Positions 27,001 to 38,500 of a stretch of DNA of 64,000 bases are shown one piece after another. The stretch is taken from the NCBI RefSeq assembly GCF_041296385.1, contig NC_091013.1, positions 32,373,001 through 32,437,000 on the forward strand, given 5' to 3'. The stretch comes from Aphelocoma coerulescens. Taxonomy: Eukaryota > Chordata > Aves > Passeriformes > Corvidae. The notes beneath the pieces were generated by a model that worked only from the letters and a program-made list of their open reading frames with translations, was not told the DNA's origin and searched no databases. Position 1 is the stretch's first letter, and each line of letters starts with the position of its first letter. The position numbers and the translations under genes are program-made.

Positions 27001-29141
27001 CATTGTTCAAACAATTAACAAGTTAGGGAGTGTGTGGTGTAATGAGCACCCAGAGCTCCCTCTTGGCTCAACTGCTGCTTTGTTATGAGGGCACTACACA
27101 CGAGGATATGACAGATTGACCTTAATCATTGATTAGTGTCCCATACTGCCAGAGGTTGCATATGTCAAGAGAGACTTGGCCTCCTGTTTATCAGTGTACT
27201 TCTGGCAACAAGAGAGGGTTATAATGTGGTGAGAGGTGCAGCTGATGACTGCAGAGTGCTGGGCACTCACTGGTGGAAAGGAACTTCAGTTGCACAGTGC
27301 TAATCTTTTAAAAAGATCCTTTGCTATGGAAAATAAAACCCAAAGCTAAGAGAAATGTTATAGGTGAGACATTTCATTAGGAGAAATGACTGACTGAATT
27401 AAATACTAATCAAGCAAGCTCTGAAGCAGCATGCTACAATCTTTAGCCTCTAGGACCTTGAAGAATTGGCTGTCTTACAACTTCTACTTCAAAAAATAAA
27501 AAACGGATTACAGAATAAGACTTCTGCTTTAAACCACGTACTCCTAACTCTGTTATCCTCTAGTTACCTTGGCTGAGAGTCATGCCAGTGTCTACATCTC
27601 ACTTAGCATGTTCATTTAAGCTACTGCATGTTCATACTCAGGTCCATATCCAGTGTCCTCTTGTAGTTAGTGAAGAAACACAGTCATTGCTCTCGAGGCA
27701 GACATCCAACCCCAATCCGATGAATCTGACAAGTGCCTGTTCCCCTCCCTGTTTCCCAGGTGGAGCTGGTGCCACAAGTGGGGATGGGCACCATCTGCAC
27801 TGGGCATATCTAAGCTTAGATATATGGCATTTCTAAGCTTAGGTGGCAGGACTCACTGTCCAGGTCAGCAGAGAAGCAGCGTGGCAGACAGGCATGCAAG
27901 GCTGAAGTCCAGCCTTGTGTTTTCTTGAAGGAAAGTTGTGTTTCAATCTTTGTAGCAGTATAGCATAAGATAAACAAAAGGAGTAAGTGGGGACAGAGAG
28001 TGCTGACCTCTGACTACCTCAGTGAGCTATCCCGGCTCCTCCTTAACACAGGAGAAAACGTTTCTTTGGTTCTTTCTCTGCTTGCTGATCCTGTCTAATA
28101 ACACAGTACTTCATGGAACACCATCTCTTTTTCTGGGTCTCCACAAAAAAAATTCCTCTAGTCTCTCATGGAGACTGTCACAGAGCAAATAATACACTGA
28201 TCTGTCTGGGTAATTATAACAAAATCAATCACTTGAATGGCAGGAAAAAGGTGACATGCTCAGTGACTGAAGGAAGGGTCTTCCCTTCTCATCTTTAGCT
28301 CTGTGTTTCAATCAGTCAGGCCACTCAGCTTCGAATCATTTCCCACAAAATGCCAGAGGAGCAGGGGTGAAGCAGTGAAGATTTTGGGTGGGGCTCAGTG
28401 TGGCTGCCACTTGTGAACATTCGGTACCCTGGCATCACCACATGCAGCAGGTGAGGATGGACAGCTGGACTTTTTCACCAGGGCATACTGAAGGGGCCAG
28501 ACAGGCCAGTGAGGGACGGGCAAGTTCACTGAGAGAGGGACGTGGCTTTTTAAAAAACATTTGACCCCCCCTTGCCCCAAGGAAAGAGTGGCTTATGTTT
28601 CCTCTCCCATCCGTACACCAGTTCCCCTTGAAAATGAACATATTGTACCCTGCAGAGGCGGACAATTTGCTGATTTTCATTTCACTCCTTCAATCTGCTT
28701 AATGAATAACAATAAGCTTGACGGTTTCACTGGATTCCAGCACTGAGCTGAAATTTTCATTAACAACAGGTTTTCAGATGTCACTTGAATGTGGTTCTGC
28801 CTGCATCACCTGTCTCTTCCCTGTCCTTGCACGGCTAAATTTTATGTTGCCAAACTAAACCAATCACTCCATTTTCCCCTCAAAGGCAGAAAGACATAGT
28901 CTAATAGGAAATTCTTGAAAGAGATTTGTAATGCCAAAAGTTACTGCATGGACAGATTTCACTCTTCTGGTAGTTAATATGACTCATTTTTAAACTGGAT
29001 AATTGCTATATGGTGGTGAGTTCATCACTTCAAAACAAAATGAGGTGTGGGTGTGTTTATGTGTGTGTGCAGGGCATTAGCACTTACTAGCCATCAAAAG
29101 AAAGTGTATCTTCAGTCTACTACTTCAACTATTTTCAAAAT
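21032..29141. other. non-coding stretch, no gene recognised
   Basis: No conserved domain or repeat family was recognised over 8 kb. ORFs up to 160 codons (25716-26198 plus) overlap frames on both strands and look like chance. An 18-bp palindrome lies at 27806-27823 and a GT-rich tract at 29042-29072. Confidence 0.5.
27806..27842. repeat. 18-bp perfect palindrome plus second CTAAGCTTAG
   Basis: ATATCTAAGCTTAGATAT at 27806-27823 is a perfect palindrome. Its core CTAAGCTTAG recurs at 27833-27842, 23 bases further on. This could be a paired binding site or a small duplication of a palindromic word. Nothing else in the neighbourhood indicates its role. Confidence 0.85.
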
Positions 29142-29184
29142 TGTGAGAAATGAGACAACTCTTAGTTTAAAAAAATTTAAATAA

Positions 29185-29190
29185 TTTATT
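29185..29190 (-). promoter_or_regulatory. LTR polyadenylation signal
   Basis: AATAAA on the minus strand, about 300 bases downstream of the TATA box at 29.49 kb and about 45 bases before the LTR end, where an R/U5 polyadenylation signal is expected. Confidence 0.55.
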
Positions 29191-29484
29191 GAAAACAGAA
29201 AAGTGAAAAAATTACAGAAATTAGAAAAATATAAAAATTTGGGATCCTATGGCTCGACAGATGGTATGCCCCAGGAGCGCAGGGATTTTAGATCTTCTGG
29301 CTGAGACAGCACTGGACCTCAGGTCGAGAAAAAGGACTTACAGTGCTAGGCTGGCTTTTGGCTGGTCCAAAAGCCAAAAAAACATTTCTAAAGGCTCCTT
29401 AATAGGAGTAGGCTTTCCCAGCACTGACCTCCACCTCAGCAAGGCTGGAGGGAGAAAAAAAGGGGCATGTCTCTATCTGGCCCG

Positions 29485-29552
29485 TTATTTTATAGTGCCT
29501 TTGCTCCGCCCCAGTCCACCCACAGCCCGCCCCATCAGTTTAAAGTGATTGG
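29485..29552 (-). promoter_or_regulatory. LTR core promoter: CCAAT box, two GC boxes, TATA box
   Basis: On the minus strand, in order: CCAAT (ATTGG on plus, 29548-29552), GGGGCGGGC (29525-29533), GGGGCGGAG (29504-29512), then TATAAAA (29488-29494). The spacing is canonical for an RNA polymerase II promoter, with a start expected near 29460. The motifs are seen directly. Activity is not known. Confidence 0.65.
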
Positions 29553-30014
29553 TGTTTTCCCTTTGACAGATTATCTCTGTCCACCAATGGCTCATCCTTG
29601 TCAGAGGGGTGGTACTAGTTGAGATAAGGGTGCTACAATGCCTTCATTAAAATTCAGGTTGCCATGGAGCTTGCCTACAGGATAATGGCTATGGGGCTGG
29701 GCTGGCTGTTGGAACTGGGGTTTTGAAATTTGCCTTGGAACCAAAGTACAAGTAAAAACACCTAAAAAAAGTAGTAAAATACATCCAACACATCTTAAAA
29801 CACTTGTAAAAGTATACAGTAAACACAGGAAAGATAACTCTTATGGTGTACAAGTGGTTTGAAGTTTGAAAAGGGAGCATTAAGTTGGGAATTTTAACTG
29901 GGGAATTTTTACTGGGAAGGGTGCAACTCTCTCTTAATAAACTACTTTGAACAATTGAAAACACTGATAATAGAACTTGATTTTTGTACCTGGGCTGATG
30001 GGTTAATTTTAACA

Positions 30015-30821
30015 TTCAATTTAAAAATATTTAACTCAAAATTAATTAATTAAAGCACTTAATATGCAAAGACCAAGCACAAATAGGGATTTCATGTATG
30101 ACACAAATCGAAGCGGAAACCCTCGGTTCGATAAATAGTTAAAGCCCAGTTGAATGGTGGTGGTCTTTTGGATTCTGGCCACCATTCATCCTGGGCAGGT
30201 GAGCTCTGTCAGCTCTGTCCAGGAAAGGGTCAAGGTCCTTGCAGGAAGGACCCAAACACACACGGCTGGATGCATGACTGAAGTGAAGACACAGACTCTG
30301 GCAAGACTTGTTGTGGTCATCTAGGCTGAACGTACAGTGAAGAGACATGATCAGGGTAGAGGTGGAAAAGGATTCTAAAATAATCCTTTTGCCCTCATAA
30401 GCAATTCTTATGATTTCTGATTATCTTTTAGTTTACATATGCTTAAATTATACGATAAGTAGAAATACATGCATTCATAAACCTTTTTCTCCCAGAGATT
30501 CTAGCAAATATGTCTTTAGAACTGAATTCTTGAGCAAGTCAGGACCAGGCTGCTTCAGAACTTTTCAATGACATGGACTGGCTACAAGAGAAAATTAACT
30601 GTTCCCAAGGTGGAGACAGAATGGAAGAATTCCATCCCATGTATTTTCCATTGGGTGAGGAAATGCAAATGTCTGAAGATAATGGGGATGTTGCTCTGCC
30701 TTCACTGATGACCTAGCTTCCCCTAATATTTAATCTAAGCCCTACAAATCACAAATGAATGCCACTGTACTTGAGTCCTTCAGAGATCAAATTCCATTTC
30801 TTGAGTCTTTCGCATATTCCA
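30015..30821. other. AT-rich then mixed non-coding sequence
   Basis: Just right of the LTR the sequence is AT-rich. From about 30105 it becomes more balanced and could be further endovirus-derived sequence, but I cannot align it to anything. A 10-bp inverted repeat lies at 30151-30188. No coding homology was seen. Confidence 0.4.
30151..30188. repeat. 10-bp perfect inverted repeat, 18-nt loop
   Basis: TGAATGGTGG at 30151-30160 pairs perfectly with CCACCATTCA at 30179-30188. The transcript of either strand could form a hairpin. There is no T-run after it and no evidence of a function. Confidence 0.8.
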
Positions 30822-30962
30822 GAGAGACAGAAGAGTTGGATATTTTCAAAACTGATCTGGGCAAGACCTTGAACAACGTTTTGAAATTAACCTTGTTTGG
30901 AGCATAAACTTGGACTAGATGACCTCCACAAGGCCCCTTTGAGCTAAATTTCCCAGTTAATC
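30822..30962 (+). mobile_element. old CR1 LINE 3' tail
   Basis: The sequence reads GAGTTGGATATTTTCAAAAC, then CTGGGCAAGACCTTGAACAAC, then TTGGACTAGATGACCTCCA, AGGCCCCTTTGAGCTAAATT. This is the sense-orientation 3' end of an older CR1 subfamily, whose typical tail reads ATATTCAAAA..., TGGACTAGATGATCTCCAGAGG, TCCCTTCC. It is the only element in the window pointing to the plus strand. It is short (about 140 bases), with no coding sequence and no clear terminal 8-bp repeats. Confidence 0.75.
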
Positions 30963-33900
30963 TATTTATTCTCCCCAGACAGTTTCCATCTTTCCTGAAA
31001 CACAGTGTACATACACAGACATTGAACTACATCTTGGCTATGAACAAAAGTTATTTTGGATGCTTTATAATCCTGTTCATACACATCAGTATTATCTTCA
31101 CATAACAGTTCTCCCTCATGTTCAGCCCACGATGGATGCATCACAACCCCTACATCCTTTCCTGCATAACTCTCATTGAGTTTTTCCCAACTCAGTAGGT
31201 CCCTAGTTGAATATTTTTATATACCTGAACTAGCTTGCATTTATCTCACTGAGTTTTTTGGGTTTTTTTCAGCCTACATCTCCTGTTTGTTGAGATAATT
31301 TTGAATTCCAACCCTATCTTTTGATGTACTTTCACATCAAAGTCCCCTCAAAGCTTGGTATTTACAGATTAAATAACCAGGAGGTTATTAAACACTTCCT
31401 GATCTCTCTCTCTGTTCCACCTACTTCTAACAAGTAAGCCACAGAGGAAACATGAAAGACCAAAGGAAGATATTATTTTGCTATTGGATACTACTTCTGA
31501 GCTACATTTTCACTGAGAAAAATAAAATCCTGTTATGGCTACCCCTAAATAAAGGCAGTGTCATGCCCCAGAGCATAAAAAGTTGAAATCCTACCAGGAT
31601 GAAGGGTCATATCCTGAACCAAGCCAGCTAACACACTTGAGACACACATTCCCCTACAGAAGGACAAGGTGCAGAAGGAGCAGTGGGGGAACAAGCCTGG
31701 CACTTGCAGCACAGCACTGAGAAGCGTGTACTAACATTTTTTGTCAAGCTGCTGCCTTCCTTCAGAGAGCTGTGCTCTCTACCTCCTCCCACTGCAGGGT
31801 GTCTCAGCAGTCTCTGTGTCCCAGGCCTGTGGCTTATTGGCCAAGTGCTTTTATTTCACCCATGAAGAAGAGCATCTGCACAGCTGTTTCATATTAACTG
31901 ACATGTGGTTCACAGTTGTAGGAGCCATCTGTGCTGAGTACCATTTTGACTGCTCTCCCGATGCTTCTAAGAGTAGCCTTGCTCTCCCTCTTTTTCAAAT
32001 GTTATAGAGCCCCCAAGACCACACAGAACATTTATTAAGTGAACAGAATGTGTTCCACACTGATAGCACTCTCTGGGAACATAGCTCTGAAGCTAAATGC
32101 TTTTGGCATGCACAGATGTCAAGACCCATAAGGCTACCATGAGCCAGACATGGAAATGTCAGCAGCCTGTTAAACAGGGAACGGAGGGAAGCTTACATGA
32201 GTATCTCCAATTAGCTGGAAATGTGAGAAGAAATTCTTGCTAAAGAACTTTCAGACTTTCAATAACCTCTTGTTGATGCTTACAGCTCTTCCCATGTAAA
32301 CATGATGAGGGCACAAAGTCCCAAAAGTAGATCTGTAACCTTAGGTTTGCAAGGACCCAAAACCTGGACCGTCTCTGCACAAAGCACTCCTTTGGAATAT
32401 GCAAATAAATCTGCCATAGACTTGCATCACATTGGTGCTGTGGACAGCTTTCTGTCCATGCAGTCACCTCATCACCATAAGTAATGATGGGCCAGGAAAT
32501 AGCAGTTTACTTCCAGGATGATACTACTGGCCCTCAGCTTTTCCCTCAGTGCTGGTTGGGGGGGGTCCTGCACCAAGCTCCCAGATTTGGGATATATCCT
32601 TGTTGTTGCAGGCCCATGTAAGCTCATGAAATTATCCTTGGACAGGTTCATCATAAATATGAGAATATATCACTGGACTTGGGAGTGACTGTTGAGGGCA
32701 GGAGAATGGTATTTCTGCCCTTTGGTGTTGTTACCCCGTAAGAGAGATAAGCTGCCTGGGATAAGGGAAATCTAGCTGTGCAAATAATGTTTTGTAGTTA
32801 AACAATTAAATTAAAGGGAAAATTTTACAGTACTTTGATTCCATTGGCAGGATGCCTATTCTCCTGCCGTTTCTTCCTGCAGGAAGACATTATGGAAGCA
32901 GTTTCTCCCAATACACCCTATCTGCAGAGGTCAGAAAGGGCAGCTCACACCAGAGGAGGTCCTGCTATAGACACAGAGACAACTTTTTCTCTGCAGCGAT
33001 GGCCCTACTGCTTGCCCCAGTGTCCCGTCTTCCCTCTGATCATCTGCCAGGTTCTAACTTTTCCAGCTCCACTCTTCCACTAAGCACACTCCACTAGAGA
33101 ATACCAATTGGATCATTCCTATTCTCACAAACTCTGTTGTATTACTAGTAATAGGCCAAATTTCATATATCCATGTAACAGAAAGAGATAGCGCTCCTAC
33201 TTCTGCATTAGCTCAGTTCACTATAGAAATCCAGTTTGTGTATCCAAGTTCAGACTCGGATGTTCAAACAGGAGACCCCACAAAGCCTTAAGTAGAAACT
33301 GTGATCCATAAGCCTACATGACTAATGTCAGGTGCGTTTTTTACTCAAAAATCACGTTTCCTCTCAGAGATAGAAGCTCTTCCAATAACTGATAAGGTAG
33401 GTTTAAGAGTGTTTAAATGCTGTCTATCAAAGCCTGTGTCCATGCCTGCACCCTTACCGAGAACATTTTTGGGGAGATTCAGCTCATCTAACATATTCAT
33501 TATTGTAGGTGTCTTCATCTGAACTAATCACTCTGGACTCCCTTTTATAATCAATAGAGGGAAATAGGCAATTTTACACTGTGACTCATCTGACATATCT
33601 TAACATCTGTTTTGTGATAAAGTGAATCATGCTCTGGGGCTGTTCCTCTTCTTTCTTATTTTTTTTTCTCTTGAGGCAGCTAGGTTTACTAAATTGGGCA
33701 GCAATATCTACACACCTCTCTCCCCTTCTGCCCTAGAACCTATCCAGATCACAACAGCTCCTCTTAATCTCTGAATACATAATTTTTGCTTCAGCTTTTT
33801 CAGATATGCAGTTTGTGTTGCGGTCAGTGCTTCGCCATGGCTTATAATATGTTCACTGGTGAAGTCCTTTGGGAGTTATCTCTCAATGCTTTCTTCCTAG

Positions 33901-35199
33901 ATCTCCCCATCATTCTGCAGCTGTTTCCTCACATACTTCCAGGGAATGAGCAGGACATCATAACATCTCTGTGCCTTGTGAATGTCTGCAACCTGTGTAA
34001 AACTTTCGTATTTTCCTAGGGCTGGCTGACTTATACTCCTACTTTGCTTCTGTCTCTCTGTTTCCATGGTGTCCAACTGAAACCTAGTTAGGTGGTAGTT
34101 GAACACCCTTCCACCCTCAAGTTAAACAGGAAGAATACAACAAATGTAGTTTTGTGATAAGGAGCCATATTTCAAAGTCACGTTCTGCATGAGACCAGTT
34201 TCGAGTGAGCCCTGCAGAATGCAAGAGGAGTATTCTTGTGGAGAGTTCATCTACAGGCACCGGCAAGAGAGCGAGAGAGGTCTGTGTGTGCCATTGGTGT
34301 TCTCAGCACAAGCTGAGAATCCCATTTGCTTGAACCTTGCTAGAATTTCAAATATACCTGCAATGCTGATTACCCACAGATGTATTAGTTCCATGGTACC
34401 ATTGCCAAATTCTCCTAGCATGGACTCAAATTCTATCTTGCATCACTACACCATTTACCTAGGTCCCATTGGCAAGCTGTGTTCCACACAGCAGTAGTCC
34501 CAGAGGCAAGCTGTGTTCCAGAGAGCAGTAATCTCTTGGTTTTGCATTGACATGGTATTGGGGTGAGAGCTGCCTGGGGTGAACTCATGATAAAGATCCA
34601 TAGGAATTCATTCACTCCTGCAGAAATTCAGGAGCCAGACCATGACTCCATTGTGATGTGTGAATTTACTTGCTCCCGAAAAGCTGCTGTACTCCTCAGG
34701 TGGGGTAAAAAGCCAATCAAAAGATGCATCATGCTGTGGCAAAGATGTGATAATCTCTGCTCCTGGAGATCCCTGAGGATCCCTGCAAGTCCTAAAATGT
34801 TTCTTTTCTGTTCAGCAGCAACTGGGGAGCTGGGTTCTTTCACCCTGCTATGAGACATCTGAGTGGTGCAGAAGGCTGTCAAACCATCATTCTAATGTGA
34901 GGTAACAATTTCCATCTTTCAGAGCTGCAGAGAGGAGAAGGCAGAATGCATTGCTGCTATGCCAACTGAGCAAAGAGATCATTGCTCATGCCTAGAAAGG
35001 CTCTGCTTAAATATCCACTGCGGTAGCTTGCTGCACTGCACAGTGATCCCACAAACTGAGCAATAAATTAACTCACTCTGGATGCAAAAGGGACAGTTAT
35101 AAAGGCTGATCCTGAGAAATCCTGTGCTGATACCTTCTCCTCCCCAAATGTCAAAATTAGAAGACACAGGAAAGCATGGGGTGGGAGGCCCCTTCCAAG
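30963..35199. other. non-coding stretch, no gene recognised
   Basis: ORFs here are 102 codons or shorter, with no domain. An imperfect 34-bp tandem lies at 34471-34538. Nothing else was recognised. Confidence 0.5.
34471..34538. repeat. 34-bp imperfect tandem duplication
   Basis: GGCAAGCTGTGTTCCA starts at 34471 and again at 34505, and the following 18 bases differ at a few positions (CACAGCAGTAGTC against GAGAGCAGTAATC). This is a simple two-copy tandem. Confidence 0.85.
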
Positions 35200-35511
35200 T
35201 CCACTGCTCGGGCCAGGCTGGGCCGGGCCATGGCCATCCTGGAGCCGATGGGCCCTGTTCCACCCGCGGAACCCCCACGGGGCCCGCAGCCACCTGTCCC
35301 AGCACCGGAAACGAGACAGAGAGGCTCTGCCTCGGAGTTTCTATTCTTAAGTGTGGATCACAGAGGCGGTCACAATTTTAAGTGGCTTAAAGAATTGTCC
35401 ATATTCAAACTGGCCAGCTGATAGGTTCTGTCAGGTCCCAAAGGAAGCTGTAAGCACCCCTTGGCAAGGACATCACTTCCGGGACCATGCTTGCTAACCT
35501 ATGACATCCAC
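35200..35511. repeat. 5-bp target-site duplication TCCAC around short LTR
   Basis: TCCAC at 35200-35204 directly precedes the TG end and TCCAC at 35507-35511 directly follows the CA end. Five-base duplications are typical of ERVL-type and some class I avian elements. Confidence 0.75.
35205..35506 (-). mobile_element. short rearranged LTR (302 bp) with target duplication
   Basis: Bases 35279-35506 align directly, with about 95% identity in the last 168 bases (8 differences by my count), to the right end of the LTR at 53762-55071; both end in GCTAACCTATGACA. Bases 35205-35278 instead match that LTR (54732-54812) as its reverse complement, for example CTGGAGCCGATGG against CCATCGGCTCCAG. The element begins TG (TGCTCGGGCC), ends CA and is bordered by TCCAC on both sides (35200-35204 and 35507-35511). 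It therefore looks like a complete integrated unit, not a random fragment. It lacks about 1 kb of the longer LTR, including the AATAAA block. Orientation is by homology to the longer LTR. Confidence 0.8.
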
Positions 35512-38500
35512 CAAGGGGACTTAAGATCACAAGGTTCATTTACCTTACAGGGCTTTTTTCAATGTAATATTATGTACGAGCTTTTGACAGGTGACCTACT
35601 TTTCTAATCTTCTAGTCACTTCCCATATTTCTTAGTACTTGTTTGTTTTGCTTTAAGTTCTCTCTCCTTTTTTTTTAATTTTTTTTAATGATAGAAGCAG
35701 ATATGGTCTAAAAAACTTTTGGAGAAAAGGGCAAAAATACAAGCAGAGGGATGGATTACAATCTATTTCTAGTTTCAGAAAAAAACCCAGCAATTCTATT
35801 ACTGAAAAGGAATCTGTAGTGCAATATTAAAATATAAATTTCTTTAAGAATGAAATTACTCTAAGAAGGATGAATATTCTATTGCATATGTAAGGCTGGT
35901 GTTCATCCAGGAGAAAAAAGGACCTTTTATAAGGTCATATGAAACATTTGCAGCAGTAGAAAATGTTACTCATTTACATTCCACAGTTTTTCCTTCTTTT
36001 AAATATTTTCTAGCAAAGAAAATGTTTTCAGTCTAAGAGAACCCATTCACTAGATTTACTTTTCTCTTTGGTTAGCCCACTATGTACAGGCAAAAGTGTA
36101 GTTTTGCTATCTGCTAAATCTGAGCCGTATTTAACAACAAGAGCAGCCCAGCTGAAACAAATAGTCTCCTTTGTGGAGGAAGAGATAATTCAGTGAAAAA
36201 GTGGCAGAGCTCCAACAAAAGGCTCTGTCCTGAGAGATACTTAGTAGTTTGGCACTGATCCATCATGGCCCCCAGTTTGAAAACTGCAGATCTAACTGTG
36301 TCTGTATTGTCAAGCATTTCCTTAGGCACAATGCAAGAGCAAAACACCCCAGACCCTGCAGGACACAGGCCCAAACAAGAAGAAGAAATAACCTGAGCAC
36401 ATCTTCTGGGTATAACAGAGGTCTATGAAATGCTAGGACAGCTGATGAGGTAAAAAAGCTGACCTCAAGAAGCACCCAATTTATTTACAACTGTTGTGTG
36501 AGACAGTTTTTTTAATAGATAATGACTGGTGAGGTAGCTCTATTACTACCAGCTGATATCCTGCTCTTCATCTGTAGATATAGGCTGGAAGTAATTTAAG
36601 TTAATCCTATTATACATGCTACATGGAAGATTTGAGAACCAAAGAGATTGCTTGGCACTTCCTCTAATTTTTTTTGGGGGGGTGGCGTGGGGAGGGCATG
36701 TGGAGAGAGTTGGGATATTCCTTATCTTATTTTAAACATTAGCGCCTCAAAGTTTTCATATTCTTGCAGATTCTGATTTTTTTGTTGTTGTTCTAAATTG
36801 GTGTATTGGACATTATGTCCTGAATTCTGTGCAAGATTTGAAAATTATGATATTTGAAAACCAATAGTTAATTTTTTTCAAGGATACTTTTAAATTCTAT
36901 TTCTAGAACTTTAAAATTCTCTGATTTTTAAAAATGGTTTCTTATCTCAATAAAACTGGAATGATAAATGCAAAAAATTGTAAAGCCATTCCATATTCAC
37001 GGAACTCGATCTGAATTTTTAAATTCTATTGTCCATTTAAGTAAGCTATTTTAGTGACCACTGGCCACTTATTGCTTTATGAACATTAAAAAATTGACCA
37101 TTTTGTGTCAGACCTTCAGGGACTGCAATTATTCCCCAGCAGTGGCTAATCTTGGATGACCTGGGAGGAGGACCAGGATATACTGGACATTTTATCTGAC
37201 CTTTAGGCCTTCACAACTGAGGCGTTTCCTACAGAGATGCTTCCTAGCATTGCTTGTTGGTCACCAGCTTTCTGAGGAGGACATGGCTCAGGACTGCCCT
37301 AAGATGAGCAATCCTCCAAAAAACTTGTGTCTGAAATTTCTGGAGGACTCTTCCATCTAATTTATCTTTGAAAGGTAGCATCCTTTCCAAAATGAACCCA
37401 GGAATCATTGCACGATGTGGATCAGAACAGATGCATATTTCTTGATTTCTCTGGTGCAGTCACACTGGAGAAAAATGGAGAGGATTAAATTGGGGTTTTG
37501 TTTCTTGCTACACATCTGCCTCTCAGGCACTGAGTCATGATCTGGTAAAAAGCTGATGGGATATGGTGGCTGGCACTGCTTTTGAGATACCCTTTTCCCA
37601 TGCTCAGGACAGCCAAATGCAGTTAATGGCTGTCTCTGTGCTGAGCCATGTACATGGGTCTCCTGCACCCCTTTCCCGCAGGATCTGGGGCAATAGCTCC
37701 TGGCCAGCTCCACTCCTGGTGCTGCATGTGCAAGGGGATGTGTTGGCTGCTGAAGCATCGCTTTCCTCCTGAACATTGTCAGGCTCTTGGGGGAAGCCTG
37801 GGGCCACATGGAAATATCCCATATCTGTGGGCTGCCAGCTGGACCACTATGAATAGAGGCTGATATTGCCCCATGAGCACAGACAGAAAGAGGCCATCCT
37901 TCCTTCTGTGGAAAACAATAGAACGATAATTCTCTTGTTTCTTAATAAGGAGATTTCACAGAGAATTTTAGTTTAGTGAATTTTTGTCACACATTGCTAG
38001 TTAATTGTTTTTGTCTCTTAATTAAGTTCATCTGCCAGGATTTACCCAGAGAACTATATCTAAGAGCTCTTTTGCAAATGTCTATAGAGCATTTTTTCCT
38101 AAATTCTTTGTTTTGCTGTGTTTGAATATGTTGATCAGAGTTGTCAAAAGTTTAGGACAGGACTTTTGGTTCATTTAAGGAAGGCTTCAAAATATGTAAT
38201 TGGCAAAGTTTAAGTTTGGATAATGATATTAGAAGTTCCCACATATCCCTCCCCCTCCAAAACCTGAAGAGCACAACAACAACAGATCAGAGGTGGATAT
38301 AGATTTGCTGAGCTTCATAATAGCTACCTTAGAGAACCTGAACCCAAATCCCATAACTTGAGATGATTCATCATCTTGCAACAGAGTCATCCAAAACTTG
38401 GCGTTGTGTGGCTGCAAGGGAAAATTCCACAGCTTTGACATCTCTCTGATTTTGTTGTGCTTGCACAGTTAATTTTTAAAAGGCAAAACAGATGCCACTT

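Larger units (their letters stand above)
29142..30014 (-). mobile_element. probable solo LTR with readable minus-strand promoter
   Basis: The left end TGTGAGAAATGAGACAAC would be the CA-ending 3' terminus on the minus strand. TTTATT at 29185-29190 is AATAAA on the minus strand, about 45 bases from that end. About 300 bases upstream on the minus strand lies a TATA box (29488-29494), preceded by two GC boxes and a CCAAT box. U3, R and U5 can therefore be laid out from right to left. The right (U3) boundary is unclear: I stop at TTTTAACA (30014), but the element may run to about 30.1 kb. No clear target duplication, primer-binding site or polypurine tract was found, so it is a solo LTR or a fragment. 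The family is unnamed here. Confidence 0.65.

Noticed and set aside
29136..30042. CAAAAT on both sides of the 29-kb LTR as a target duplication
   Set aside because: The right copy at 30037 is not preceded by a CA terminus, and the region is AT-rich, so the match is probably chance.
30100..30135. GGTTCGAT word resembling a tRNA B box
   Set aside because: No matching A box, no cloverleaf arms and no acceptor stem could be drawn.
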